Below are positions 10,541 to 20,945 of a DNA stretch of 64,000 bases, in pieces. The first letter of the stretch is position 1, and every line of letters starts with the position of its first letter. The position numbers and the translations under genes are program-made. This DNA comes from Cephalopachus bancanus (lineage: Eukaryota > Chordata > Mammalia > Primates > Tarsiidae): contig JAPVLO010000617.1 of assembly GCA_027257055.1 (NCBI GenBank), positions 1,178,001 to 1,242,000 on the forward strand, in the 5' to 3' direction. The notes under the pieces were generated by a model. The model did no database searches. It saw only the letters and a list, made by a program, of their open reading frames with translations, and was not told the DNA's origin.

Positions 10541-10833
10541 TTTTTTTTTTTTTTTTTTTGAGTTGGAGTCTCACTCTGTCACCCAGACTGGAGTGCAGTA
10601 GCCGCCCCCGGCCACCACAGCCTCCACCTGCTGGGCTCTGGCGATCCTTCTGCCTCAGCCTTCCGAGTAGCCGGAATTACAGGCACGCGCTACCACGCCT
10701 GGCTGATTGTTTGATTTATTGTAGAGATGAGGTCTTGCTGTCCAAGCGGGTCTCGAACTCGCGGGCTCAGGCAATCCACTCACCTCAGTCTCCCAAAGGC
10801 GTAGGATTACAGGCTGAGCCACGGAACCCGGCT
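10541..10833 (-). mobile_element. Alu SINE, antisense, with target duplication
   Basis: Deletion-form Alu, flanked by AGTTGTTATCTTTT at 10530 and 10834. Young structure with a long poly-T. Confidence 0.96.
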
Positions 10834-10859
10834 AGTTGTTATCTTTTAAATTGAAGACT

Positions 10860-11155
10860 TGGCCAGGCTTGGTGGCTCAGCCTGTAATCCCAGCACTTCG
10901 GGAGGCCGAGGTGAATGAATTTCCTGAGCCCTTGGGTTCGGGACCAGCCCAGGCAGCTTGGTGAGACCTTGTCTCTACAATAAATCAAACATTAGCCGGG
11001 TGTGGTAGTGCATACCTGTAGTTCCGACTCCTTGGAAGAGTGAGGCAGAAGGATCACCGGAGCTCAGCAGGTCAATGTTGGGGTGGCCATGAACGTGCCA
11101 CTACACTCCAGCCTGGATGACGGAGTGAGACTCCAACTTAAAAAAATAAAAATAA
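10860..11155 (+). mobile_element. Alu SINE, sense
   Basis: GGCCAGGCTTGGTGGCTCAGCC head, GGGTTCGGGACC B box with one change, tail CAACTTAAAAAAATAAAAATAAG. Confidence 0.94.
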
Positions 11156-11182
11156 GTGGAAGAAAAAAAACTGATTGGAAAG

Positions 11183-11184
<2 letters not shown>

Positions 11185-11232
<48 letters not shown>

Positions 11233-11280
11233 ATGTGTGTATGTGTGTGTGTGAGAGAAAGAGAGACAGAGAGAGCGAGA
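11185..11280. repeat. (TG)n followed by GA-rich tract
   Basis: About 33 TG units with two interruptions, then GAGAGAAAGAGAGACAGAGA. Likely length-variable and Z-DNA prone. Confidence 0.97.
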
Positions 11281-11289
11281 ATAAATATA

Positions 11290-11731
11290 TGAATATGCAG
11301 GGTTACTGATTCAAAGGCTTCAAAGTAGGATGACTAGGCACTTGCACCTCAGGAGTTAAGCTAGGGAAGACATTGAAGGGTTAGGGGATAGCACTGGCAA
11401 CACAGGGACACCACGACACGGGAAAACCTTCTGGTAAAAATTTGATATTGGCTATTGCAAAGAAGCACAGACATACTACTATGTGGAAAATCTATGTCCA
11501 AGGGCAATATGCTTGCTGGGTAAAGGCCTCTGGGTGCCTGACCCGTCACTGTATTAATAACTACTAATGTGACTGTGTGTTTGAAGTACAGATTAGATGT
11601 GTCCTGTAGTATAACCTTCTCAGCTTAGCCATCTTTGTCTTTAGCTACAGTAATGCCATGACTTGCACCACATGTGAAAGAGTACACTGTGCAGAACAGA
11701 ACTCGTGTGTGTGTGTGTGTGTGTGCGCGCG

Positions 11732-11785
<54 letters not shown>

Positions 11786-12430
11786 CTAGGAGGGCCTGGT
11801 GGTGGTGGAGGGTGGTGCCCTTGGGGAAACAGTTTCTTTCATGGGAACCATGGGTCCAATTCCCTACAACCTACAGGATTATGTGCTGATGAGGATAATT
11901 TCAGTGGCCTATTTGGCCTCTATAAAGCTCTCTATTGTTCCCTCTTCCCTTCTAACCAGGGATCAGGAGTGTGGAAAGATTTTGCCTTGAAATGTTTTTA
12001 TTCCAGCAAGAAGGCTCAGTTTTAAAAACAATATGTTCTTGTTTTAGCTCTGCGCTCTCAAACTTCCAAAGGGAAGATCTTTTATACATTTGCTGAATTC
12101 TCTGTAGACTTGTGTTTATTAAGTCCCACGGTTTGCAAAGTATTTTGTGGAGGCATCAACATCATTTTAAAACAGGAAGCTAGCTTTTCATCATTAGTCT
12201 GAAATCAAGTGCTTCAGAAAAATGAAAAGGCTTCAGCTAGAGGGGAATTTAACATGACAAAAGTCACAACAGGAAATTAGGTGACTGTGGCTTGGCCTCA
12301 CCATTCACAGCTTGTGGGCATGTTCATTCATTTGTCCATCTTTTAAATACCTACTTTGTGTACAGCCTCATCTAACACTCTAGTGTACACCAATCAATTG
12401 AGCTACTCAGTCCAAGTGCAAGGACTCTGT
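11290..12430. other. Alu-free unassigned block
   Basis: Contains one (GT)n tract and otherwise no recognised repeat. The open frames around 11705-12025 are the dinucleotide repeat plus short flanks and are not gene-like. Confidence 0.5.
11704..11782. repeat. (TG)n microsatellite with CGCGCG interruption
   Basis: Two TG blocks split by GCGCGCGTGTTT. Second long TG array within 520 bp. Confidence 0.97.
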
Positions 12431-13027
12431 GAATACACAGTCTTCTCATGTCCAAAGATGGGGAAAAGAGGCCTTATTTTCACTGCTATAAAATATTCTG
12501 TTGTGTGAATGAATCACGATTCATTTATTCATTCTCCCGATGATAGACAACATTTTGGGTTGTTTCCAGTTTTATTTTTTCTGTTGCAAACAATGAACAA
12601 TCTTGCACACCCCTCTGGTTCACATGCACAAGAGTTTCACCAAAGCAACCGTTCTCAAAGTGTGATCCAGGGATCCATGGAAGTACCCTGAGGCTCTTTT
12701 GAGGGGCTCACAAGATCAAAACTATTCATGATAGTTTTCACTTTCATTCTGTCAGGGTATGCTGTGGAGTTTTCCAGAGGCTCTATAACACATCCACAAT
12801 CATCTAAAAAAAAGCTATTAAAATACTCCTACCTCTTCTAATTATATATCTGTGTGTGGCTTGAATTTTCTCACTTCAACCAAGACAAACATCTCACAAC
12901 ATTTGAATACAAATAAAGATTCTAGCTGTTGTCTAGTAAACTAGACAATAGAAAGATTATAATATGTGAAATAATGCCTCTCATCTCCCTACATTATAAA
13001 ATAAATATAATTACTTTTCATAAAATA

Positions 13028-13886
13028 TGAGGTGTGACAATTAGGTTCGTGAACCATCCTAGAAAAAGTACTACAAACCTCATTGCTGAATATCATTACG
13101 GTCACCTTCGAAGTACTTCCCTTGGGAAACTATGCACTGATGCTGGCGCCTAGTTAACCTGTCAAAGCAAGTTTGGAGCGCTTTTTCTGGAATGGTCATC
13201 ATTTGTTGAGGTCTGACAATTACGTTCATGAACTTGCCACCATGCACCTATGATGGCAGCACTGTACAAATAACTGTTTTGGAACACCCTCCCTACTCAC
13301 CTGATCTGGTCCCCAATGGCTTTTTTATTTACCCGAAGATAAAGGAAATATTGAAAGGAAGACATTAAGCTGGGCTCGGTGGCACAGCCTGTAATCCCAC
13401 GCCTTTGGGAGGCTGAGGTGAGTGGATTGCCTGAGCCCGAGGGTTCGAGACCCGCCTGGGCAGCGAGACCTCATCTCTACAGTAAATCAAAAAATCAGCC
13501 AGGCTTGGTAGCGCATGCCTGTAATTCCGGCTACTTGGAAGGCTGAGGCGGAATGATTGCCGGAGCCCAGCAGGTCGAGGCTGCGGTGGCCAGAAGCGGC
13601 CACTGCACTCCAGTCTGGGCGACAGAGTGAGACTCCAACTCAAAAAAAAAAAAAAAGAAAGGAAGACGTTAGATTATATTGAGGACATCAAGAGTAATAT
13701 GCCAACGCCTCTGATGGCCATTCTAGAAAGAGAGTTCCAAAATTGCTTTGATGGGTGGACTAGGCGCTGGTGACAGGGCATAGCTTCCCAAGGGGAGTAT
13801 TTCAAAGGTGACTGTAGTGATATTCAGCAGTGAAGTATATAGCACTTTTTCTAGGATGACTTCGCAAACTTAATTGTCGGACCTTG
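13028..13886 (+). mobile_element. Mariner-like element with 175-bp inverted ends, copy 1
   Basis: Bounded by TA on both sides. The left arm 13028-13201 is the imperfect reverse complement of the right arm 13712-13886. That right arm, read in sense, is the 3' coding end of a mariner transposase plus its terminal repeat. A second terminal-repeat-like sequence (GAGGTCTGACAATTACGTTC) lies internally at about 13206. The interior keeps the PYSPDL catalytic-region code near 13295, but most of the transposase is deleted. An Alu interrupts it. Confidence 0.85.
13369..13656 (+). mobile_element. Alu SINE, sense, inside the mariner
   Basis: Deletion-form Alu flanked by GAAAGGAAGACATTA and GAAAGGAAGACGTTA. 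It is the youngest layer of the nest. Confidence 0.96.
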
Positions 13887-13934
13887 TATGGGGCTTTAAC
13901 ATGCAATATGTTTATTTTTGCTATTTTTATTTTT

Positions 13935-14235
13935 ATTTTATTTTAATTTATTTTTTGAGTTAAAGTCTCACTCTGTCGCCCAAACTGGAGTGCAGTGGCC
14001 GCTCCCAGCCACCGGCAGCCTCGACCCGCTGGGCTCCGGTGATCCTTCCGCCTCAGCCTTCCGAGTAGCCGGAATTACAGGCATGCGCTACCATGCCCGG
14101 CTAATTTTTTGATTTATTGTAGAGATGAGGTCTCACCAAGTTGCCCAGGCAGGTCTCGAGCCCGTGGGCTCAGGCAATCTACTCACCTCAGCCTCCCAAG
14201 GCGCGGGATTACAGGCTGAGCCACCGAGCCCGGCT
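13935..14235 (-). mobile_element. Alu SINE, antisense, inside the hAT-like element
   Basis: GAGTTAAAGTCTCACTCTG start, non-deleted left arm, ends GAGCCACCGAGCCCGGCT. Confidence 0.95.
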
Positions 14236-14530
14236 ATTTTTGTTATTTTTAAATTGGTTAACAAATATTTAACTTTTTTTCAGTTTTAACTTCTAATACA
14301 ATAAATATCAATAGATATGACCCACAAAAAGAAAAGCTTTTGGGGATCTTCGATAATTTTTAAGAGCATAAAAGAATCCAAGAACCAAAACATTTGAGAA
14401 CCACTGCCCTTGGGCATGTACCCAGGAGAGGCGTTGCTGAGTTGTGGGGTAAATGCATGTTTATCTTTAGGTAGTAAATCTCATAATCACTGATGATTCA
14501 GTTAAGTTTGATATATCATTTATATAGAGC

Positions 14531-15757
14531 CCCTAAACAAGCACAACTAAACTGTGTATAGCTCAGTGCACACATATTTGCTAAAACTGAAAAAAAAATA
14601 GAGGGCAAGGTCAAGTTTAAAATACAGGAGAGTGGTTGCCTTTTGTGGAGAGGTAGGGGGGTGGATGGGAAGGAGGCAGATGGGACTCGTTCTCAGGTAG
14701 AATGTTTCGTACTATGCTTTATAACTTACAGATAGGCTACGTTTTTCTTTTGTATGTGCTAAATACCATGCACATTTTTTATTTACTAAAAATAAGGAAG
14801 AAACTGCTTCTGCCCTCAAGAGGCTTCCCGTCTGCCCACTGTGTGTGGAAACCATACTGTTGCCTCTGAGTTTCAACCCACTCAGAAATCGACCCAGGAT
14901 TCAGGTACGCAGGAAGTATGGGCTTTATTACTCACAAAGCTGGGATAGAGAATTTGGAGGCCAGTGGGTTTCTCCTCTGTTCCCACTGGTGCATCCTGTG
15001 CAAACCCAAGAGTGCCTTGCTGACCTTTCTCCAAGTGGCAGGGCCTACCTGGTGGAGGATGGGGCAGGAGAGAGGCTGCTGAAGGGAAAAGGAGAGGTGG
15101 GACTTCCCTCCTGGGGAGGCACACCCAATCCACCAGGACACAGAATGGGAGGCCAGGAGCCAGGGGGCGACGCGAGCAAGGTCCCTTGCAGCCTACCGTG
15201 TGATGGATGGTGTCACAGAGGAAGCCACCAACAGTCTGTGTCTGTGTGCAAGACGGCAGGATCTGGGTCAGTAGGGCGAGCACTAATCCCGAGGCTGAGT
15301 GGCCAGACCCACCAAAGGTCCTAGGTCTAAGCTGGAGCCACAGGGAGTGCCGTGGGACAGAGATGGCCCTTCTCTGAACACTAAGGATGTGTCACCTGAA
15401 AAGGAGCATGAGAGACCTCACCAGGTGGAGCCACTGAGGTAGTGTTGGGGGTGAGTCGTGTTCTGGAGGTGGGGCTGGCCAGGAGCCTGGAGAAACACCT
15501 GCCTGTCGCCTCCCCAGGTGTTGGAGAACCCGCCACAGCTGCTGTTTCCTGGGCAGACACAGGGCAACCTGAGGAGGCACGGTATACCACCCATCCCACC
15601 CCCAGCAGGGCAAGACAGCGCTTCACCAGGTGACCTGGGTTTGTAACTGGGTTGCCCTGCCCAGATGCTTGTCTTTGGACAAGCAGCAAGAGGGGTCATA
15701 GTCAGTGAACACCTGCTTCCTGTGTGTCCGGATCTTGCTGTCTATACATCATTTTCT
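14531..15757. other. Mostly single-copy, GC-rich block
   Basis: No Alu. Frames up to about 160 codons exist at 14845-15324, but both strands are open in several frames, as expected for GC-rich noncoding DNA. GGCTTTATTACTCACAAAGC near 14931 could mark an antisense LTR, which I cannot confirm. Confidence 0.5.
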
Positions 15758-16275
15758 TTGACTGTATTTAATCCTCACAACAACCCTCTGAGGTGGATAT
15801 CAATAACTCCAGTTCACAGCCAGGTCCACACAGCTGTGATCCCAGTACTTTGGGGAGGCGAGAGGATTGCCTGAGTCCTGGTGCTCGAGACCAGCCTGGG
15901 CAACTTAGTGAGACCCCGTCTCTACAATAAATCAAAAAATTAGCTGGGCATGGTGGCTCGTACCTGTAGTCCCAGCCACTCAGGAGGCTGAGGCGGAAGA
16001 ATCACCTGAGTTCTGCAGGTTGAGGCTGCAGGAGCCGTGAGTGTGCCACTGCACTGCAGCCTGGGCGACAGGGAGACTCCGACTCAAAAACAAAACAAAA
16101 CAAAAACTCCAGTTCACAGATGAGGAATTTGAGAGTCAGGGAAATGTCAGTGGTTACCCAGAGTTATGCAGGGATTAGGGGATGCCTCCTGTGATAGTAG
16201 AACCCAGACCTGTCTGCCTCAAAAGGTGATGTCTTTGCATATACTCCCTACACCTTCTGGGCCTCAGTTTCCCCT
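15758..16275 (-). mobile_element. MIR, antisense, split by an Alu
   Basis: TTTAATCCTCACAACAACCC before the Alu, and CACAGATGAGGAATTTGAG through GTAGAACCCAGACCTG after it, follow the reverse of the MIR consensus. Confidence 0.8.
15820..16104 (+). mobile_element. Alu SINE, sense, inside MIR
   Basis: Exact target duplication AACTCCAGTTCACAG at 15805-15819 and 16105-16119. The head is slightly shortened (CCAGGTCCACACAGCTG). Confidence 0.95.
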
Positions 16276-16740
16276 TCTGTAAAATGCGAATAGCATCGAC
16301 GTCCTTCCCTTCCCTCCAAGTGCCAGGTGGGATGCCCATGCCCACCTCTGTGGGTTTGGCTGTTCTCAGCTACTTGAAGGGTAGGATCTATCCAGAGAGG
16401 GCAAGACCATGACTTGTGTGTCGCAAATTACATGGCTCATCTCACATCATTAATCTCCCACATTTCTGATGGGGCACTTTTTTTCCTCACTGAAAAACTG
16501 TAGGGGGAGCCCACCTGCCTTCCTCTCTCCTCCTCCTCCCTTCCTCTATTCATGCTCCGTCACACTTAGGCGAGCTGGCATCTGGGCTCTCCTCAGAGAC
16601 TCACACTCTGGACTTGATTTAGAGTCAGTCATGTATCACAGGCCATGGTGAGGATAAATCCTCAGAGAACAAAGCTAAGAAGGGAAACTCCCAAACCACC
16701 AGAATGGGCCCTGGCGCTGGGTCCTCCCCCTCTCAGACAG
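16276..16740. other. Single-copy sequence
   Basis: No repeat and no supported gene. Confidence 0.45.
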
Positions 16741-17060
16741 CAGAGAATGGTGGGTCCTGCTGGGCTACACTGAAGGGGCCGATGACCTTTATCTGTGAGG
16801 CTGGTTTATACCCTGCCTGTTCAATCCGGTTTTGGTTCTGTGCAATTAGATTTAATTCCTTGCAACAATTAAGTGTCAGGGGCTGGGCAAGGCCAGTGTG
16901 TTTATACTGCTAAGCCTCGCCCTCCCAGAAAACAACTTTGTAATTGGCAATTCCAGAAATGGAGTCTAATTAAACAGGTGTTTTAACTGAGCCAAGGGAA
17001 GGAATGAGAGAGAACCGCAGGCTATGTGAGTTTTGGCACTGTTGAGGAATCGAGTTCTCT
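16741..17060. promoter_or_regulatory. Candidate conserved regulatory element
   Basis: Repeat-free stretch with a cluster of homeodomain-like cores (GCAATTAGATTTAATTCC, ACAATTAAG, TTTGTAATTGGCAATT, TCTAATTAAACAG) and a GATA-like CTTTATCTG. The clustering and lack of insertions suggest, but do not prove, a conserved enhancer. Confidence 0.4.
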
Positions 17061-18057
17061 GCCCCTCATGCGGAGAGCTCCATGCTTCACCAGGGAGAGG
17101 GAGAATTTACATCTCACCTCGCTGCTTCCCCAGTGTAGTCTGGAAACGTGTGTTTGTGCTGCTGTGGGGCTGGAACAGGAAAACCAAGAGAAAAAAAGAT
17201 CGGGGATGGCGAGGTAAACAAACATAGTTAAAGCTGTCCCCTTCAGCCTTCTCTCAAATGGAAAATTCCAATTCAGACATTCCAGTTAGTCTTTAATACA
17301 TTGAGACATATCCCTTTATTTGAGATGAACAATTCTGATCACAAGACAGTAGGGAAAGGTATGAAGGGGAGCTAGCGAAAATAAAACAAGGCATACTAGT
17401 CAATTGCAGAAGAAACTATATGTGTCAGCCAGACCTTATAAAGAAAAAACAAGAGGAAGGGGAAAAACAACAACAACAACCCAGCTGACTTGAAGAATGT
17501 TTACATTCTTGCAACCACAAATGTGAAGTGAGCTCAGAACCCAGTGGGAGTTTAACAAAATAGAGTTAAGTTCAAAGCGGAGGCTGCTCTTTGCCGGTCC
17601 CCCTCCTGGTTGCCCAGGTGATGAAACATCTGCCTTACAGTAAAGAAATCAGATTGAGAAGAACCCAGAAGCACAGGAGAGGCTCTGGGCCTGCAGCCTC
17701 GCTGTGGGTAGTAGCATATGCCTGCAGCCACCGCCATTTTACTCACTGACATCACTGCCTGAAGGAAAACTTGGGAACCCAGGCCTGGGAATTCTCAGGA
17801 GCTGAGCCTCCTGGAGGCCGGCCTGAGGACCTTGGCATCAGAGACTTGTCCTCAGGAGGGACTAAAGGGAGCAGAACCTGAGTCCACTCATTGAGTAGTT
17901 AATTAACTCTTGAGCCTGTCATAAGGATGTCAGGAAGAAGACAAAACAAATACGATGAGAATCATATCGGTGAAGAGGAAGCAGAGATGTAGATATAGCT
18001 CATTGTGGTAGAAGGCCCAGGTGAGGGGTAAACAAAGTCCTACAGGAAGTCTTTCCC
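17061..18057. other. Single-copy block without Alus
   Basis: Part of a 1.96-kb Alu-free interval. Contains an (AAC)n run near 17466. No gene recognised. Confidence 0.5.
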
Positions 18058-18059
18058 TC

Positions 18060-18361
18060 TTCATTATTTTTATTTTTAAATTAATTATTTTTTTGAGTCA
18101 GGGTCTTTCACTCTGTCATCCAGGCTGGAGGGCAGTGGCATGGCTCACCACAGCTTCGACCTCCTAGGCTCAGGCGATCCTTCTCCGTCAGCCTCCAGAG
18201 TACCTAGGACTACACCTGGCTATTTTTTTTTTGGATTATTTTGTGGAGATGAAATCTTGCTATGTTGCCCAAGTGGGTCTTGAACACCTGGGCTCAAGCA
18301 ATCCTTCCACCTCAACCTCCCAAAGTGCTGAGATTATAGGCATGAGCCACTGTGTCCAGCC
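18060..18361 (-). mobile_element. Old AluJ-like SINE, antisense
   Basis: GAGTCAGGGTCTTTCACTC start, ends GAGCCACTGTGTCCAGCC. Lacks the lineage hairpin changes. Confidence 0.9.
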
Positions 18362-18509
18362 TTCTAGTGCTTATATAGGCCATATTTTAATAGAAAGAAA
18401 CAGCAAATATGAAAATAAGCAAAAAGAAAATATTAAAACCACTCCAAAAGACATCAGGCAGAGAATCATCATGAACATGTTAACACTAACGTTAAAAGCT
18501 TATCTTTTC

Positions 18510-19036
18510 GCCGGGCTCGGTAACTCAGCCTGTAATCCCACACCTTTGGGAGGCTGAGGTGAGTGGATTGTCTGAGCCCGCGGGTTCAAGACCCGCCTGG
18601 GCAGCGAGACCTCATCTCTACAATAAATCAAAAAATCAGCCGTGCGTGGTAGTGCATGCCTGCAATTCCGGCTACTTGGAAGGCTGAGGCAGAAGGATCG
18701 CCGGAGCCCGGCAGGTTGAGGCTGTGGTGGCCGGGAGTGGCCACTGTACTCCAGTCTGGGCGACAGAGTGAGACTCCAACTCAAAAAAAAAAAAAAAAAA
18801 AGAAAAAAAAAGAAAAAAGAAAACAATAAAGAGCTCTTGGAATTAAAATTAATATGATAGCAGAATGACAGCTTAACAAAAGATAAAATTTAGGAAATCT
18901 CCCAGAAATTAAGCAAAAAAGAAGAAGCAGAAAAGTACTAAGTCTGGAAAGAAAATGTACAAGAAGAAAAAATAATAATAGCATTTATATAGACATAATA
19001 AAGTAAACATGAAACATTGACTACTGGTCTGTTAAT
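18510..19036 (+). mobile_element. Alu SINE carrying a transduced 3' flank
   Basis: Alu dimer (18510-18783), interrupted A tail, then about 210 bp that match the reverse complement of 9559-9780. The unit sits between AAAAGCTTATCTTTTC (18494-18509) and AAAAGGCTTATCTTTTC (19037-19053). The upstream base context TT/AAAA fits L1 endonuclease cleavage. The last transduced bases, GGTCTGTT, lie at the source's first TTTT. Confidence 0.88.
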
Positions 19037-19053
19037 AAAAGGCTTATCTTTTC

Positions 19054-19300
19054 AAGGGTGAGCTCAGGAGTTCAGGAACACCCTGGACAACTTAATGAGA
19101 CCTCGTTTCTACAATAAAACAACAACAACAAATTAGCTAGGCGTGGTAGCATGTGCCTGTAGTTCCAGTTACTTGAAAGGCTGAGGTGGAAGGATTGCCT
19201 GAGCCCTGCAGGTGGAGACTGCGGTACCTGTGAGCATGCCACTGCACTCCAGCCTGGGCAACAGAGTAAGACTCTGACTTAAATTAAATAAATAAATAGA
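19054..19300 (+). mobile_element. 5'-truncated Alu, sense
   Basis: Starts at GGTGAGCTCAGGAGTTCAGG and runs to TCTGACTTAAATTAAATAAATAAATAG. Confidence 0.9.
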
Positions 19301-19371
19301 AATATATGAATATGTTAAAAAGATATAGATACTCTATGTATAAAATTTTTTTTCTGAAGCAGAATTATGCA

Positions 19372-19530
19372 ACCTATGGCGGGGGGCACAATATCATCAA
19401 GGGTACCTGATCTCAACCCAGGCAAAGTGGGGACCAAAGGGAGGCCCAAACTTTACCTGTATGATGTCCACATGTATACCTAATCCTGAATTGTACCCCA
19501 CACTTAAAATAAAATATATAAAATTTAAAA
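19372..19530 (+). mobile_element. 3' end of a lineage L1, sense
   Basis: GGGTACCTGATCTCAACC, CACATGTATACCTAATCC and TGAATTGTACCCCACAC, then an A-rich end. Same family as 54175-54312 and 56076-56250. The last two motifs parallel the human L1 3' end. Confidence 0.7.
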
Positions 19531-20160
19531 AATTATGCTACATACAGGATTTTACCTTTTGACACCTAACTACACCATGCATACCTTTCAACGAGCCCAT
19601 ATATACATATAGGCATCAACACATTTAATATCTGCATTGCATCCATTATTTGACCTTAAAATAACTTAGCCAGCCAAGGTGGAGAGGTGGGAGGTTGCTG
19701 TCCCTCCCCTCAAGTCAAGTGAGGGGATTCCGATGGCAACTTTCCTTGCAGTCTGCGGAGCCAGTGCCAGTGTTAGATCCTGCCTAAGAACTCTCAAAGG
19801 CACCTGCAGGCTGACTGGTGGCTGATGGACAAGATAAAGAGCAGAGAGATGCACTGGGATCAGCCTCCACTCTCGAGACTGTTGGAGGTCAAGATGTGTG
19901 AGCAATTTCCGTGGACCACAAGATCAGAGAAACGAATTGCTGGGTGATGACACCAGTATAAAGGTCACAGTAGGTAGGGGAGCTCAGACTTGATTTCCAT
20001 GCTAATGAAGACCTTTGGAAGCTGAGGAGGGGAATGATGCTGCCAGGGCCTTGTGGTAAGAGATGGATCTTGTGTGTAAGACAGCTGGAGGGAGGGGAGA
20101 CAAGAGGCCAGGGAATCAGTTTAGAGGCTGTTAACAAAGTCTAAATATAAACGTTCTCTC
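19531..20160. other. Single-copy sequence
   Basis: No recognised repeat or gene. Confidence 0.45.
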
Positions 20161-20164
20161 CTTC

Positions 20165-20285
20165 CATGGGAGCGAGAGGATCTGAGTTCAAGTCCAGCCT
20201 CCACCACTGATGAACTTGAATCAGTCACTTCACTTTCCTGAGCCTTAGTAGCACACCAGTATCATGGGCATGAAAGCAACCCCTT
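20165..20285 (+). mobile_element. MIR, sense
   Basis: GATCTGAGTTCAAGTCCAGCC, then CAGTCACTTCACTTTCCTGAGCC, in MIR order. Confidence 0.75.
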
Positions 20286-20412
20286 GGGGTGATGAAAATG
20301 CTTTGGAACTTGATAGAGGTGATGGTTGTACATTATGAATGTACTAAATGCCACTGATTTTTATACTTCAAGATGGTTAATTTTAAGTTACGTGAATTTC
20401 ATCTCAATTGAA
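20286..20412 (+). mobile_element. L1M 3' end fragment, sense
   Basis: GGTGATGAAAATGCTTTGG, GATGGTTGTACATTATGAATG and TTCATCTCAATTG are typical L1M 3' UTR phrases. Confidence 0.8.
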
Positions 20413-20474
20413 AAACAGAATAACCCCAGGAGTTGTTGTGAGGGTTGAATCTGGTAGGTGGGTTTGCTTGAATA

Positions 20475-20475
20475 T

Positions 20476-20547
<72 letters not shown>

Positions 20548-20660
20548 TCGTTCTTTCTTTCTTTCGTTCTTTCGTTCTTTCTTTCTTTCGTTCTTTCTTT
20601 CTTTCTTTTTCTTTCTTTCCTTTCTTTCTTTCTTTCTTTCTTTCGTTCTTTCTTTCTTTC
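20475..20660. repeat. (CTTT)n array with CpG interruptions
   Basis: About 45 tetramers with several TTCG variants. It abuts the antisense Alu at 20661 in place of its poly-T, so the array is that Alu's expanded A tail. Confidence 0.96.
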
Positions 20661-20945
20661 TTGTTGGAGTCTCACTCTGTCACCCAGGCTGGAGTGCAGC
20701 AGCATACTCATGGCTACCACAGCCTCGACCTGCTGGGCTCAGGCGATCCTTCCACCTCGGCCTTCCAAGTAGCTGGAACCAAAGGTGCTCACCACCATTC
20801 CTGGCTTTTTCTTTTTTGGGGATTTATTGTAGAGATGAGATCTCTCCAAGTTGTCCAGGCTGGTCTTGAACCCCTGGATTCGGGCAATCCTCTTGCCTCT
20901 GCCTCCCAAAGTGGTGGGATTACAGGAGAGAGCCACCATGCCCGG
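20661..20945 (-). mobile_element. Alu SINE, antisense
   Basis: TTGTTGGAGTCTCACTCTG start, ends GAGCCACCATGCCCGGC. Its tail has become the adjacent CTTT array. Confidence 0.94.

Larger units (their letters stand above)
12646..14406. mobile_element. hAT-like DNA transposon, interrupted
   Basis: Ends CAACCGTTCTCAAAG and TTTGAGAACCACTG are inverted, in the style of hAT termini. The body resembles a common mammalian non-autonomous element (TCACAAGATCAAAACTATTC; TATCAATAGATATGACCC). It is interrupted by a mariner at 13028 and an Alu at 13935. No transposase remains, and no clear 8-bp target duplication is seen. Confidence 0.7.
12430..14530 (-). mobile_element. Old L1, antisense, host of a nested stack
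   Basis: 12430-12645 (CATTTTGGGTTGTTTCCAG and neighbours) and 14407-14530 (GGGCATGTACCCAGGAGAGG, GCTGAGTTGTGGGGTAAATG) are the two halves of a typical antisense L1 segment, separated by a hAT-like element. Orientation and family inferred by eye. Confidence 0.75.

Noticed and set aside
14834..15305. Endogenous retrovirus LTR
   Set aside because: Only a TTTATT on one strand supports it; no terminal TG/CA, primer site or paired LTR was found.
14845..15324. 159-codon open frame
   Set aside because: GC-rich DNA open in several frames on both strands. No domain, no splice structure, no codon signature.
20388..20720. Lysine/glutamate or serine/phenylalanine repeat protein
   Set aside because: Translation of the CTTT microsatellite.
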